64,000 nt of DNA, from NCBI RefSeq assembly GCF_017996735.1, contig NZ_JAGOGJ010000011.1, positions 22,378 through 86,377 of the forward strand. The letters run 5' to 3'. The notes below the pieces were generated by a model, which was not told the DNA's origin, did not search any database, and was given only the letters and a program-made list of their open reading frames with translations. Source of the stretch: Niveispirillum sp. (GTDB taxonomy: Bacteria; Pseudomonadota; Alphaproteobacteria; Azospirillales; Azospirillaceae). Both the position numbers and the translations under genes were made by a program. This document shows, in pieces, positions 1 through 9,194 of this stretch. Position 1 is the first letter of the stretch. Every line of letters starts with the position of its first letter.

Positions 1-832
1 GCGCAAGGGCTATACCCAGAAGGCCAATGTCGGCGGGCACAAGGTCTATCTGCGCACCGGCGAGTATCAGGACGGCCGCCTGGGCGAGATTTTTATCGAC
101 ATGCACAAGGAGGGTGCCGCCTTCCGGTCGATGATGAACAATTTCGCCATCGCGGTGTCGCTGGGCCTGCAATATGGCGTGCCGCTGGAGGAATATGTCG
201 AGGCCTTCACCTTCACCCGGTTCGAACCGTCGGGCATGGTGCAGGGCAACGACGCCATCAAGATGGCGACCAGCATCCTGGATTATGTTTTCCGGGAACT
301 GGCCATCTCCTACCTCGGTCGCAACGATCTGGCGCATGCCACGCCGGAGGATCTGTTGCCCGACACGATGGGCCGTGGCGATGCCCAGGCCAATCTGGCC
401 GGCATGCCGGAAGCCGCCAACACGGCCCCCGAACTGCCGGACAATGCCGCGTACATGACGCAGGAAACGCTGGCTGCCGTGGCCCGCATCGCATCGACCG
501 GTTATGTCCGGTCCAACCTGCGCGTGGTGCCGGGCGGACAGCAGGGGCGCGTCATCGCGGGGTTCCAGCAGGCAACCACCGCCTATGCCGCCACGGGCAC
601 GGACGTGACCAATTACGCCGGCGGCTCATCGGTGCATTCCGACAGCCTGTCCAGCACGGCCCTGCGCGGGGGCACGGTGGGGCGACATGACGCGCGGTTC
701 GAACGCATGAAGGAGGCCCGCGCCCGCGGCTATGAGGGTGACCCCTGCCCCGAATGCGGCAACATGACCCTGGTGCGCAACGGCACCTGCCTGAAATGCG
801 ACACGTGCGGCGGCACCACGGGCTGTAGCTGA
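1..832 (+). CDS. nrdJ: Vitamin B12-dependent (class II) ribonucleotide reductase, C-terminal part
   Basis: Reduces ribonucleotides to deoxyribonucleotides using adenosylcobalamin, so it needs neither oxygen nor a glycyl radical. The reading frame is open from base 2 (the 5' end lies outside the window) and 276 residues are visible. They hold the conserved C-terminal part of the barrel ([19 protein letters not shown] and the following [11 protein letters not shown]), a variable linker, and a cysteine-rich tail with CPEC and CLKCDTCGG near the last 25 residues. A zinc-ribbon or redox-shuttle tail of this kind is typical of long NrdJ proteins. Stop at 830-832. Family identity is clear; the catalytic N-terminal part cannot be examined here. 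Confidence 0.95.
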   Translation, partial: RKGYTQKANVGGHKVYLRTGEYQDGRLGEIFIDMHKEGAAFRSMMNNFAIAVSLGLQYGVPLEEYVEAFTFTRFEPSGMVQGNDAIKMATSILDYVFRELAISYLGRNDLAHATPEDLLPDTMGRGDAQANLAGMPEAANTAPELPDNAAYMTQETLAAVARIASTGYVRSNLRVVPGGQQGRVIAGFQQATTAYAATGTDVTNYAGGSSVHSDSLSSTALRGGTVGRHDARFERMKEARARGYEGDPCPECGNMTLVRNGTCLKCDTCGGTTGCS

Positions 833-875
833 GCCCACCGCCCACTGTAGCCTTGCAGGCACACAATGCCGCATC

Positions 876-907
876 TGCGCAACAGACACGCATGTTTCTG
901 TTGCGCA
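876..907. terminator. Perfect 11-bp inverted repeat downstream of nrdJ
   Basis: TGCGCAACAGA (876-886) and TCTGTTGCGCA (897-907) form an 11-bp stem with a 10-base loop, 43 bases after the nrdJ stop. No T-run follows on either strand, so it is not a textbook intrinsic terminator. It could be an mRNA 3'-end stabiliser, a weak terminator or a protein-binding dyad. Confidence 0.5.
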
Positions 908-982
908 ACGGTGCGCCGGGGTCCAAACATGGTCCGTTGACGAAGGGCCAGAACGTTCCGGGCCCGATTGGTGGTCGCGTCG

Positions 983-1810
983 ATGAATCGCAGGGATTTA
1001 CTCCGTTTTGCTCTGGGTGTCCCGGTCGCTGTGCCGATGGCATCGGTCACGCTGCTGCACGTCCCCCCGTCGCATGCCCAGGCGCAGGAGGGGGGCAAGC
1101 CAAAGCCGCCCGCGCGCAAGCCACGCCCATCCCGGCTGGTCATGCTGGACCCTGGCCATGGCGGTCACGATCCGGGCTGTATCGGCGCCCGCGGCACCTA
1201 TGAAAAGAATGTCGTGCTGGACATCGCCAAGGAGGTCGCCCGCCAGGTGGGCAAGACCAAGGGCTGGCAGGTGGAGTTGACGCGCGACGATGACAAATTC
1301 ATCGATCTGAAGGAACGCGTGCGCATCGCCCAGGGGGCGAAGGCCGACCTGTTCATCTCCATCCATGCCGACAGCGCGCCCAACAAGGCGGCCCGTGGCA
1401 TGTCCGCCTATACCCTGTCGGAGAAGGCCAGCGACGATTTCGCCGCCGCCATCGCCCAGCAGGAGAATATAGCCGGCGGTCTGGGCCTGGATGTGTCGGG
1501 CCTGGATGAGCGGGTGGCCGGCATCCTGATGGATCTGGCCGCGCGCCATACGGTGACGGCGGCGCTTCATGCCAAACAATCGATCATCCAGGGGGCGGGC
1601 AAGGATGTCCGCCTGCTGGAAAACCCCATGCGGTCGGCGAATTTTGCGGTGTTGAAGGCACCGGACATCCCATCGCTGCTGATCGAAACCGGTTTTCTTT
1701 CCAATCCCCAGGACGAAACGCTGCTGCGCGATGCCAAGGCCCGCCGCAACATCGCCGGCATCCTGGCCCGTGAACTCACCGCGGTTTTGACAGCCGCCCC
1801 CTTCGCCTGA
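983..1810 (+). CDS. N-acetylmuramoyl-L-alanine amidase (Amidase_3, AmiC-like), exported
   Basis: Zinc amidase that cuts the bond between N-acetylmuramic acid and L-alanine in peptidoglycan during cell separation or wall turnover. I chose the ATG at 983 (275 aa); an in-frame TTG lies at 968. The N-terminus has a twin-arginine-like signal (NRRDLLRFAL, then a hydrophobic stretch ending in HAQA), so Tat export to the periplasm is likely. The catalytic domain starts about residue 52. The zinc ligands are visible: His in DPGHGG (about 59), Glu in TYEKN (about 74) and His in SIHAD (about 130). The catalytic Glu is in ETGFLSN (about 240). The segment between SIHAD and ETGFLSN contains the helix that blocks the active site in regulated amidases. 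There is no LysM or AMIN domain. Confidence 0.93.
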   Translation: MNRRDLLRFALGVPVAVPMASVTLLHVPPSHAQAQEGGKPKPPARKPRPSRLVMLDPGHGGHDPGCIGARGTYEKNVVLDIAKEVARQVGKTKGWQVELTRDDDKFIDLKERVRIAQGAKADLFISIHADSAPNKAARGMSAYTLSEKASDDFAAAIAQQENIAGGLGLDVSGLDERVAGILMDLAARHTVTAALHAKQSIIQGAGKDVRLLENPMRSANFAVLKAPDIPSLLIETGFLSNPQDETLLRDAKARRNIAGILARELTAVLTAAPFA

Positions 1811-1930
1811 GGCCCCCCTGACCCACCCCGCCGGGGCGGAAACCGCATCCCCCGGCCCGGTTCTCACCACATTTCACCGTTAAAGTCCGGCCGTGCCACG
1901 GGAAAATCACGGCCGCAGGAGGCATGAACG

Positions 1931-2497
1931 ATGGGGAACATGCGCCTTTGGGCGCCCAGGGGTCTGGGGATGGCGATGCTGTTGGCGACGGGGCTGGCCC
2001 TGACCGCCCCGGCCATTGCACAGACCGATGCGGGGAATAATCCGGCCACTGTCGCGTTGGATGATAGTGGGCTGCGCCGTGAAGTCGAAAAACGCTGGAA
2101 GGAAGCCGGCGGCTTGGACAGTCGGTTGCGGGTGGAGGTGCGCGACGCCCGCGCGCTGTTGACCGGCCGCGCGGCCAATGCGGACGAGCGGGTGACCGCC
2201 GTGCGCCTGGCCTGGCAGGTCGACGGGTTGAAGGAAGTGATCAACGAGATCGGGATCGGCGACGAAAGCGGCCTGTCCGACAAGGCCGCCGATATGTGGA
2301 TCACGGCACAATTGCGCAAGGATCTGATGACCGACCCGGAGATCACGTCCAGCAATTACACGATCGAGACCGTCAATCAGGTGATCTATCTGATGGGCCG
2401 GGCCCGGTCGCCGCAGGAACTGGAACGGGTACGAAACCATGCGCGGGAAATCGCGCGGGTACGCCGGGTGGTGAGCCATGTCCAAGTACCGAATTGA
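1931..2497 (+). CDS. Periplasmic BON-domain protein (OsmY-like)
   Basis: 188 aa with a Sec signal peptide (hydrophobic residues about 12-30, ending AIAQ) followed by two BON-type repeats, about residues 45-110 and 115-188. BON domains are thought to bind phospholipid membranes or other proteins in the periplasm. The start at 1931 has a strong Shine-Dalgarno AGGAGG at 1917-1922 with 8 bases of spacing. A nearer ATG at 1924 is in another frame. The gene overlaps the next one by 20 bases, so the two are almost certainly co-translated. The specific role is unknown. Confidence 0.82.
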   Translation: MGNMRLWAPRGLGMAMLLATGLALTAPAIAQTDAGNNPATVALDDSGLRREVEKRWKEAGGLDSRLRVEVRDARALLTGRAANADERVTAVRLAWQVDGLKEVINEIGIGDESGLSDKAADMWITAQLRKDLMTDPEITSSNYTIETVNQVIYLMGRARSPQELERVRNHAREIARVRRVVSHVQVPN

Positions 2498-3836
2498 CGC
2501 CGCCCGCCTCTGGGGTCAGGCGCTGTTCGCCCCCGCCCTGCTGGCCTTTGTCCTGCTGATGGCACCGTCCGCCGCCTGGGCCCAGGCCGGCGACCAGAAT
2601 GCGCAGGCCAACCGCCAGTTCGTGCAAGCCATGCAGGCCATCCGTCAGGCCGACCAATCGTATGACGAAACGGAGCAGACAAAGCTGCTGCAGCAGGCCG
2701 ATGCGCTGCTGGCCGATATCATTGTCCGGCTGCCGGAAAGCACGCTGGCCGTGCAACTGATGACCAACCAGTTCATCGGCGATTTCGACTATGTCGAGTT
2801 CAAGAACCGGCTGCGCGGGCTGGTCTGTGCCGACCCGAAGTCGAATGCCTGCCTGCTGCACCGGATCGAGGCGCTGGTGACGCCCATTGAATATCCCATC
2901 GCCGCCCCGCGCTGGGACTGGCTGTCGCTGGCCGTCGCGCATTACCAGATCGGGGACAAGGTGCGGGTACGGCCCATCGTCGCCCCTTTCGTACAGGCCC
3001 TGCGGACGGGGGGGGCGAAGGGCGACGTGAGCCCCGACCTGTTCGTCAGCCGTACCCTGGCCCTGACGGGCGAGGTCGACCGGGCCCTGGTCATCACGCG
3101 TGAGTTCCATGATTGCGCCACCCGCGTCTACAACCTGTCCGACATTGTCGAGGCACTGGTCTGGCGCGGCGACATGACCAAGGCGACGGAGATCACCGAG
3201 GAACTGACGGAGTTCGCCCGTACCCAGGGCTGCGCCTGGGAACTGGGTCTGGTGGCACAATCGCTGCTGAATGTCGGGCTGGAGGCGCGGGCGCGCACCC
3301 TGTTCCTGAACACCGTGGAGGAGCAGTTCAGCCGGTTCAAGGACCGTCGCGGCAATTGCTGTCCGCCGGAACTGGCGGTCGCGGCCGGCGATCTGGGCGA
3401 TACCAATCTGGCGCTGGGCCTGTTGCGGACCGTGCAGGAGGAAAGCCCCTGGACCATCCCACAGGTTCTGGGGCGGCTGGAAGCGCGCGGCGAAAAGGTG
3501 CTGACCCTGACCTATGCCGACCAGTTGCAGGACAATGACCTGAAGGCCGAAACCTATGTCGAGCTGATCGACGGCGCGTTGAAGGCCAAGGACCGGGGTC
3601 AGGCCGACACGCTGTCGGCGCGGCTGGACAAGACGGTGACGGACAGCCGCACACCCATCACGCTGGTCCAGCGGGCACGCGCCGACAAGCTGCTTTTCAG
3701 TGACAATCGCTGGCGCGGCACGTTCCAGGCCGCCATATCAGAGGCCGAGCGCGGGTCCGGCCAGCGCCGCGATATCGCGGTACCCCTGCTGGCCGCGCTG
3801 GTGGAGATCGAAACCGGCAAACCGATGCTGGAATGA
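2478..3836 (+). CDS. Exported helical-repeat (solenoid) protein of unknown function
   Basis: 452 aa with a signal peptide (hydrophobic core about residues 15-33, cleavage near AWAQA). The mature part is almost wholly helical with TPR-like helix pairs. I see no enzyme motif. A pair of adjacent cysteines occurs in RGNCCPPEL (about residue 294), with further cysteines in LVCADPKSNACLL and HDCATR. Several could form disulfides in the periplasm. It overlaps the BON-domain gene by 20 bases, which implies that the two products work together. Function not recognised. Confidence 0.75.
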   Translation: MSKYRIDAARLWGQALFAPALLAFVLLMAPSAAWAQAGDQNAQANRQFVQAMQAIRQADQSYDETEQTKLLQQADALLADIIVRLPESTLAVQLMTNQFIGDFDYVEFKNRLRGLVCADPKSNACLLHRIEALVTPIEYPIAAPRWDWLSLAVAHYQIGDKVRVRPIVAPFVQALRTGGAKGDVSPDLFVSRTLALTGEVDRALVITREFHDCATRVYNLSDIVEALVWRGDMTKATEITEELTEFARTQGCAWELGLVAQSLLNVGLEARARTLFLNTVEEQFSRFKDRRGNCCPPELAVAAGDLGDTNLALGLLRTVQEESPWTIPQVLGRLEARGEKVLTLTYADQLQDNDLKAETYVELIDGALKAKDRGQADTLSARLDKTVTDSRTPITLVQRARADKLLFSDNRWRGTFQAAISEAERGSGQRRDIAVPLLAALVEIETGKPMLE

Positions 3837-3842
3837 AGGGGC

Positions 3843-3881
3843 GGGGGCCATCGCCGTGATGTCGTTGCGGCGGGTGCCCCC
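3843..3881. terminator. Possible hairpin between convergent genes
   Basis: GGGGGC (3843-3848) can pair with GCCCCC (3876-3881), and inside it CGCCG pairs with CGGCG. It lies between the rightward solenoid gene and leftward mmcB. There is no T-run, so a terminator role is only suggested by position. Confidence 0.3.
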
Positions 3882-3882
3882 C

Positions 3883-4395
3883 CTACTCCGCAATCCGGAA
3901 TCCCGGATCCTCCACCCGGTGCAGCCGCGCCATGGCCACCTGTGCCACACGCAGGGTCAGCGCCTTGCGGCGGGCACCGGCCAGTTTTGCAAGCGGCGAC
4001 GAACGGATGATTTCCGCCCCGAAGGCATCGGCGATGATCAGGCCACAGTCAGCGGGGATCAGTTCAACCGGGAAGTCAGTATCGACGGCGAAGAAGAAAC
4101 GGTCGCAAAAATCGAGATATTCCGGCCATTTCTGATCGGTCTTGTAATCGATCGGACTGCTTTTCACCTCGACGATGGTGACTTCCCCGTCATCGGCCAG
4201 GGCCAGTATGTCGGCCCGCCGTCCATTGGCCAGGGGAAATTCCACCAGTCCGCGCAAACCGCGTTCCGCCAGCATCCGGCGCACGCCGCGCGTGATGGCG
4301 GCGGCGGCATCGGATTGCGGACGCGGCAGCATCACCGTCACCACGGACGGCGGATCGGCCACGGGCAAGATATCGGGTGCAGCGGACATGGTCAT
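3883..4395 (-). CDS. mmcB: MmcB family DNA repair protein (DUF1052)
   Basis: 170 aa. Residues about 30-160 match the alphaproteobacterial MmcB family, which has a PD-(D/E)XK nuclease-like core. Visible motifs are RRADILAL, EVTIVEVKSS and the following KTDQKWPEYLDFCDRFFFAV. The Asp, the Glu and the Lys of VEVK are the likely active-site residues. In Caulobacter this gene belongs to the DNA-damage response against mitomycin C (family knowledge). Start could be 4395 or the ATG two codons on. It is monocistronic and convergent with the solenoid gene. Confidence 0.88.
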   Translation of the reverse strand: MTMSAAPDILPVADPPSVVTVMLPRPQSDAAAAITRGVRRMLAERGLRGLVEFPLANGRRADILALADDGEVTIVEVKSSPIDYKTDQKWPEYLDFCDRFFFAVDTDFPVELIPADCGLIIADAFGAEIIRSSPLAKLAGARRKALTLRVAQVAMARLHRVEDPGFRIAE

Positions 4396-4456
4396 GAGTA
4401 CGGATCATGAACATGTCCGCCGATCAAGGCAAGCCCGATATAACGTCCGGATCAGG

Positions 4457-4786
4457 TCAGCAGCGGACCGACAGGACCGAGACGCCACCCGTGCTGGAGG
4501 CCCGGACCACCGGCGTCAGCCCCGCCATCAGCAGGCGGTTGCGGACCCCTTCCACCGTATCGGTGGGGCGGGTCAGGGTGATGCGGGTGTCACGGTGTCC
4601 AAGCGCCCGGCTGCGCGCCACGGCCGACAGGATCTGCTCTGCCAGCACCTCGACCCCGTCGAACACGGGATCATTGGCGGGGGGCGGCGTGTGCGCCGCG
4701 GTCGTTCCGAAAGCGGGTGTGGACAGAGCGGCAGCCACGATGCCATTGGCCGGATTGAGGGCTCCGGTCGCCACTGCGGGAAACAT
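4457..4786 (-). CDS. Hypothetical protein
   Basis: 109 aa, not recognised. The first 40 residues are Ala/Pro/Thr-rich and could be disordered or a weak export signal. Residues 45-109 look like a small alpha/beta domain (VFDGVEVLAEQILSAVARSR, then RITLTRPTDTVEGVRNRLL). It lies just upstream of mmcB on the same strand with a gap of about 60 bases. Codon use fits the surroundings, and no better frame covers this stretch. Confidence 0.5.
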   Translation of the reverse strand: MFPAVATGALNPANGIVAAALSTPAFGTTAAHTPPPANDPVFDGVEVLAEQILSAVARSRALGHRDTRITLTRPTDTVEGVRNRLLMAGLTPVVRASSTGGVSVLSVRC

Positions 4787-4914
4787 GCAAGGTCCCTGGG
4801 TTCGAGCAGCTCACGACTTCGCCGTCAGCAGGCCCTTTATTACAGCAGGGTTTGTTAAAAAATAGGCAAGAGATGGTGCGTAGAATGCGCAACGAGCCTG
4901 CAAAATATGCATGC

Positions 4915-5421
4915 ATGACGACCTCGACACGCATCCTCGCCCTAAGGCCGGAACTCCGCTATCCTGCGCCGGTACCGTCCGGCGGAATGATTGGAGTCTG
5001 GCCCCTGTTCACCTTTCTGCGCGACCCTCCACCCCATATACGACGGCTTTTCGGCGCCGTGATGCTGGGGCTGGCCATGCTGGTTCTACCCTGGATGGGG
5101 GCGGAGCCGAGCCTTGCCCCGCCCGGTGATGGCTATACCGACAAGATTCTCCATGTCCTCTGCTTCATGGGTCTGGGAATCCTTGGCTTCTGGGCCTATC
5201 GCAGCCGGCGGGGGCGGGTTCTGGTGGTGGTGTTGCTGCTGATCCTGGGGATCGGGATCGAACTGGTCCAGGGCATGGTCCCGGAACGCCAGGCCAGCGT
5301 GGAGGATGTGGTGGCCGATGTCGCGGGTCTGGTCGTTGCGATCATCCTTTTGCGACAATGGCCCCTGGCACGGGATATGCTATTTGATCGTATATGGAAG
5401 GCGGGCCGACAGGGGGATTGA
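4915..5421 (+). CDS. VanZ-like family membrane protein
   Basis: About 168 aa from the ATG at 4915. Other in-frame starts are TTG 4852, ATG 4873 and ATG 4987; the last would give a 144-aa protein close to the usual VanZ-like size. There are four hydrophobic segments, including LFGAVMLGLAMLVLPWMG, KILHVLCFMGLGILGFWAY and LILGIGIELVQGMVPERQAS. The DK-x-x-H and E-x-x-Q-x-x-x-P-x-R motifs are the conserved VanZ features. The family is linked loosely to glycopeptide resistance, but the biochemical role of these short members is unknown. Its end overlaps the possible upstream extension of the next TPR gene. Confidence 0.7.
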   Translation: MTTSTRILALRPELRYPAPVPSGGMIGVWPLFTFLRDPPPHIRRLFGAVMLGLAMLVLPWMGAEPSLAPPGDGYTDKILHVLCFMGLGILGFWAYRSRRGRVLVVVLLLILGIGIELVQGMVPERQASVEDVVADVAGLVVAIILLRQWPLARDMLFDRIWKAGRQGD

Positions 5422-5456
5422 CCTGTCGGGGTAGCCCGGTGGAAGGATGGTGGCGC

Positions 5457-7184
5457 GTGGGTGCATTGGGTTTCCGGTCGCCGGTGGCGACCCTGTCGAC
5501 GGTCTTGCTGACCCTGGCCCTGACGGGAATGGCGTCAGCCCAGCAATCACCCCCACCCACCCCCACCAACAGCAGCGCCATCGCACGCTATCTTATGGGT
5601 CGCATCGCCCAGAATGCCGGCGCCTGGGATGTCGCCAGCGAAAATCTGGGCGCGGTGCTGAAACAGGACCCCGGCAACACCGCGCTGCTGCGCCGGACCT
5701 TCCTGCTGTCACTGGGTGAAGGCAAGGAGGAGGAGGCGCTGATCCTGGCCCGCCGTCAGGTGTCGGGCGATCCGGGCAGCGGCAGCTTCGTGGCTCATGC
5801 CCTTCTGGTCGCCGATGACCTGCGGGCCGGCCGCACGCAGCAGGCGGCGGAACGGGTCGCGGCCCTGCCGACCGATGGCATGTCCCCCTATATCGGCCCG
5901 CTTCTGTCCAGTTGGATCGCCGTGGCGGAAAAGGATTATGACCGCGCCACAAAGCTGCTGGACCCACTGTCCACGCATGAAGGGTTCAAGTCGATCCGCA
6001 CCCAGCAACTGGCCCTGATCGAGGATATGCGCGGCAATCGGGACGCGGCATTCCAGTATTATGCCGAGGCGGCCAAGCTTGGCATGCCGCTGCGCCTGAC
6101 CCTGCTGATCGGGAATTTCCAGGAACGGTCGGGGGCCGCCGACGCGGCCCGCAAACTCTACCGGCAATATCTGGATGCCAATCCCGACAGCATGGTGGTG
6201 GAAGACGCGCTGAACCGGCTGGAAAAGGGCGGCACCCCGGCGCCGCTGGTCGGCAATGCCGCCGCCGGCCTGGGTGAGGCGTTGTTCGAGCTGGCCTCCG
6301 CCCTGCATCAGGAAGGAGCCGCGGAAATGGCCTTGCTGTATGGCCGGGTTTCGCTGCACCTGGACCCCGGTCAGCCGCTAGCCCACCTGCTGGTCGGCGA
6401 TATCCTGATGACGCGGGACCGCGACGGCACGGCACTGGCGGAATTCCGCGCCACGGCAGGCGGCCCCGGCATGCTGTGGATGGCCCGGCTGCGGCAGGTG
6501 GATGCGCTACGCCAGTTGGACCGCGACGCAGAAGCCGAGGCCCTGTTGCGGAAGATGGCGGCGGAGCGGCCGGACCGAACCGACGCCCTTCTGCGCCTGG
6601 GCGACATGCACCGCATCGCCAAACGCACCGACGAGGCGCTGGCCGCCTATGACCAGGCGCTGGCCCGCGTGAAGGAACCCCGCGCGCGTGACTGGATGCT
6701 GTACTATGCCCGCTCCATGGTGCTGGATGCCAAGGGCGACTGGTTGGGGGCGGAAGCCGGGCTGAAGAAGGCACTGGAGCTGCAGCCCGACCAACCCAGT
6801 GTCCTGAATTATCTGGGTTATTCCTGGATCGACCGGGGGCAGCGCCTGGAAGAAGGCAAGTCCATGATCGAAAAGGCGCTGTCCTTGCGCCCACATGACG
6901 GGTTCTTCACCGACAGTCTTGGCTGGGCCCTGTTCAAACTGGGCAAGTCGGAACAGGCGGTGGAGACGCTGGAAAAAGCGCTGGAACTGGAACCCAACGA
7001 TCCGTCCATCAACGACCATCTGGGCGACGCCTATTGGGCCGTGGGCCGCAAGGCCGAGGCCCGGTTCCAATGGTCCCGTGCCGCCCATCAGGCCGGCAAG
7101 GATGACGGTCTGCGCCGGTCAGCCGAAGCCAAGCTGAAGAACGGCATGATGGCCACGGTGAAGGCGGACAATACCGCGCCATAA
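5457..7184 (+). CDS. Exported tetratricopeptide-repeat protein
   Basis: 575 aa from a GTG at 5457, chosen because GGAAGGA (5441-5447) sits 9 bases upstream and the product then begins with a clean signal peptide (hydrophobic core, cleavage near ASAQQ). The open frame itself extends up to 5394. The protein is built from many TPR units. The best are near the C-terminus: RALELQPDQPSVLNYLGYS-like, then MIEKALSLRPHDGFFTDSLG and LEKALELEPNDPSINDHLG. Periplasmic or lipoprotein-like TPR scaffolds of this type often act in outer-membrane or envelope assembly. It is convergent with lpxB, 24 bases away. Confidence 0.85.
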   Translation: MGALGFRSPVATLSTVLLTLALTGMASAQQSPPPTPTNSSAIARYLMGRIAQNAGAWDVASENLGAVLKQDPGNTALLRRTFLLSLGEGKEEEALILARRQVSGDPGSGSFVAHALLVADDLRAGRTQQAAERVAALPTDGMSPYIGPLLSSWIAVAEKDYDRATKLLDPLSTHEGFKSIRTQQLALIEDMRGNRDAAFQYYAEAAKLGMPLRLTLLIGNFQERSGAADAARKLYRQYLDANPDSMVVEDALNRLEKGGTPAPLVGNAAAGLGEALFELASALHQEGAAEMALLYGRVSLHLDPGQPLAHLLVGDILMTRDRDGTALAEFRATAGGPGMLWMARLRQVDALRQLDRDAEAEALLRKMAAERPDRTDALLRLGDMHRIAKRTDEALAAYDQALARVKEPRARDWMLYYARSMVLDAKGDWLGAEAGLKKALELQPDQPSVLNYLGYSWIDRGQRLEEGKSMIEKALSLRPHDGFFTDSLGWALFKLGKSEQAVETLEKALELEPNDPSINDHLGDAYWAVGRKAEARFQWSRAAHQAGKDDGLRRSAEAKLKNGMMATVKADNTAP

Positions 7185-7208
7185 CCCGGTCAGGGATGGT
7201 TCAGGACG

Positions 7209-8372
7209 TCAGCGGCGGGATATCACGCCCAGCACGGCCGCCGCCGCCCGCTGACTGGGGGTCTTGTCGCCGCCCTGGCCCAGCCAGTGGGCCACCTGCG
7301 CCACACCATCCACCTGTTCCCGCCGGGCGGTGGGATCGGTCAGCAATGTGGTGACGGCGGCGGCCAGCTTTTCCGGCGTGCACTCATCCTGCAACCGCTC
7401 CGGCACCAGCATCCGGTCCAGCATTATGTTGACCAGATTGGCATATTTCACGCGGATCAGGTGGCGGTAGAGCCGATAGGTCAGCGGGTGGATACGATAG
7501 GCGATCACCGACGGCAGCCGGGCCAGGGCCAGTTCCAGGGCCACGGTGCCGCTGGCCGCCAGGGCCGCGTCGCTGGCGGCCATGGCATCATATTTCTCCC
7601 CGTCACCTTCCACCACGATTGTGGGGACGGGCCAGGCGGCGGTTGCCGCGCGCACCGGTGCCGCAACCTTACCCAGGGTGGGCACCACGACCCGTAGGCC
7701 GGGATGTCGTTCCGTCAGAATGGCCAGGGTCGCGGAGAAATCGGGCAGCAGCACCTTGATCTCGCTGCGCCGGCTGCCCGGCAGGACGCAGAGCAGCGGC
7801 GTATCGGCAGCGATGCCGTGGCGGGCACGGAAGGCGACACCGTCACCACGTTCCACCCCCGCCTCGACAATGGAATGGCCGACAAAGGTGGCGGGCAGAC
7901 CAACCGCCTCGAAATAAGGCGGCTCAAACGGCAGCAGGACCAGCAGATGGTCCAGAAAGCGGGCGATCTTCTGCGCGCGGCCGGGACGCCAGGCCCAGAC
8001 GGTGGGCGCCACATAATGGATCAGCCTGATGGTCGGATCGACTCGCCGCACCTTTTTCAACACCCGGAAACAGAAATCCGGCGCATCGATGGTGACCACG
8101 GCGTCGGGCCGGCGGGCCAGAATATCCTCGGCCGTCTGCCCGATGCGGCGGATCAGGTTCGGCAGTTTGGGCAGCAATTCGGCCAGCCCGAACAGGGTCA
8201 ATTCCTCCATGGGGAACAGGCTGTCCAAACCTTCGGCGATCATGCGATCCCCGCCCACCCCGGCAAACCGCACCTGTCCGCCCGTCGCCTGCTTCAACGC
8301 CGCCATCAACCGGGCGCCCAGCACATCGCCGGACGGCTCACCGGCGATCAGATAGATCAGGGGGGCCGTCAT
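7209..8372 (-). CDS. lpxB: Lipid-A-disaccharide synthase
   Basis: 387 aa, full length. A GT19 glycosyltransferase that joins UDP-2,3-diacylglucosamine and lipid X into the lipid A disaccharide at the inner membrane. N-terminal AGEPSGD (residues 10-16), FAGVGGDRM, the following IDAPDFCFRVLK and APTVWAWRPGR are diagnostic. The C-terminal part carries LPGSRRSEI and the SGTVALELAL nucleotide-sugar site. Last gene of the leftward lipid A operon. Its start overlaps the stop of lpxI by 4 bases (ATGA). Confidence 0.97.
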   Translation of the reverse strand: MTAPLIYLIAGEPSGDVLGARLMAALKQATGGQVRFAGVGGDRMIAEGLDSLFPMEELTLFGLAELLPKLPNLIRRIGQTAEDILARRPDAVVTIDAPDFCFRVLKKVRRVDPTIRLIHYVAPTVWAWRPGRAQKIARFLDHLLVLLPFEPPYFEAVGLPATFVGHSIVEAGVERGDGVAFRARHGIAADTPLLCVLPGSRRSEIKVLLPDFSATLAILTERHPGLRVVVPTLGKVAAPVRAATAAWPVPTIVVEGDGEKYDAMAASDAALAASGTVALELALARLPSVIAYRIHPLTYRLYRHLIRVKYANLVNIMLDRMLVPERLQDECTPEKLAAAVTTLLTDPTARREQVDGVAQVAHWLGQGGDKTPSQRAAAAVLGVISRR

Positions 8373-9187
8373 CCCGCCACCCCCGTCACGAACAACCCCA
8401 TCCGATCGGCAGCCCGGACCGCATCGTCACGCCCCACGAACAAGGTCCCCCCCGCTTCCGCCGCGATGCCAGCAAAGCCGGCCGCGATGCAGGCGGCGAT
8501 GGTGTCCGGGCCGATGGTGGGCAGGTCCAGCCGGCGGTCCTGGCCGGGCTTGGCACGCTTCACCAGCACAGGCCCCGGCCCTTCGCGCTTCAACAATGCG
8601 CAGCGGGCGATCAGGGCGTCCGTGCCCTCAATGGCTTCCACGCCCAGGACCAGCCCCGCCTGAACCACAACCGCCTGTCCCACATCGACGGCACCCAAGG
8701 CGTGGGCGACCGTCAGGCCGTGATTGATATCCAAGAGTGCCTGTTCATCCGGCACCGCCTGTGTCAGCACCCCGGACGGCATCAGCAGGTCGGCGATCAG
8801 CGTCTGGATGCCAACCACCCGGAACCCCTCTTCCTCCAGCAGCGACGCCACAGCGCGCAGCAAGCCATCATCCCCCAGCGCCTTCAGGCCCAGACGCGCA
8901 AAGAAGCGGGTGGCGTACCAGTCGGGGCGCAGGTCGGACAGGGATGGACGGCGCACACCGCCAGCCAGAACGATCTGTGTCACCCCTTCCGCCCGCAGCC
9001 GGTCCAGCATGGCACCCGCAGCCCCCAAGCGGAAAACGGCGTGGGGGACGTCGGAAGACAACCAGGCTTCCGCCCCCTGCCCTTCCAGCGCGATGACGAA
9101 ACAGGAGCGGCCGCCCTGCCGGCAGGTCTCCGCCACCTGCCGTGGCAGATCGCCCCCCCCGGCAATGATGCCCAGCCGCCCCGCCAT
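8369..9187 (-). CDS. lpxI: UDP-2,3-diacylglucosamine diphosphatase LpxI
   Basis: 272 aa. It hydrolyses UDP-2,3-diacylglucosamine to lipid X and UMP, the step done by LpxH in enterics; alphaproteobacteria use LpxI. The N-terminal GIIAGGGDLPRQVAE and the C-terminal VKRAKPGQDRRLDLPTIGPDT are family signatures, as is the central GVRRPSLSDLRPD. It lies between lpxA (7 bases upstream) and lpxB (4-base overlap), so the order A-I-B supplies consecutive enzymes. Confidence 0.95.
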   Translation of the reverse strand: MAGRLGIIAGGGDLPRQVAETCRQGGRSCFVIALEGQGAEAWLSSDVPHAVFRLGAAGAMLDRLRAEGVTQIVLAGGVRRPSLSDLRPDWYATRFFARLGLKALGDDGLLRAVASLLEEEGFRVVGIQTLIADLLMPSGVLTQAVPDEQALLDINHGLTVAHALGAVDVGQAVVVQAGLVLGVEAIEGTDALIARCALLKREGPGPVLVKRAKPGQDRRLDLPTIGPDTIAACIAAGFAGIAAEAGGTLFVGRDDAVRAADRMGLFVTGVAG

Positions 9188-9194
9188 GGTGGGA

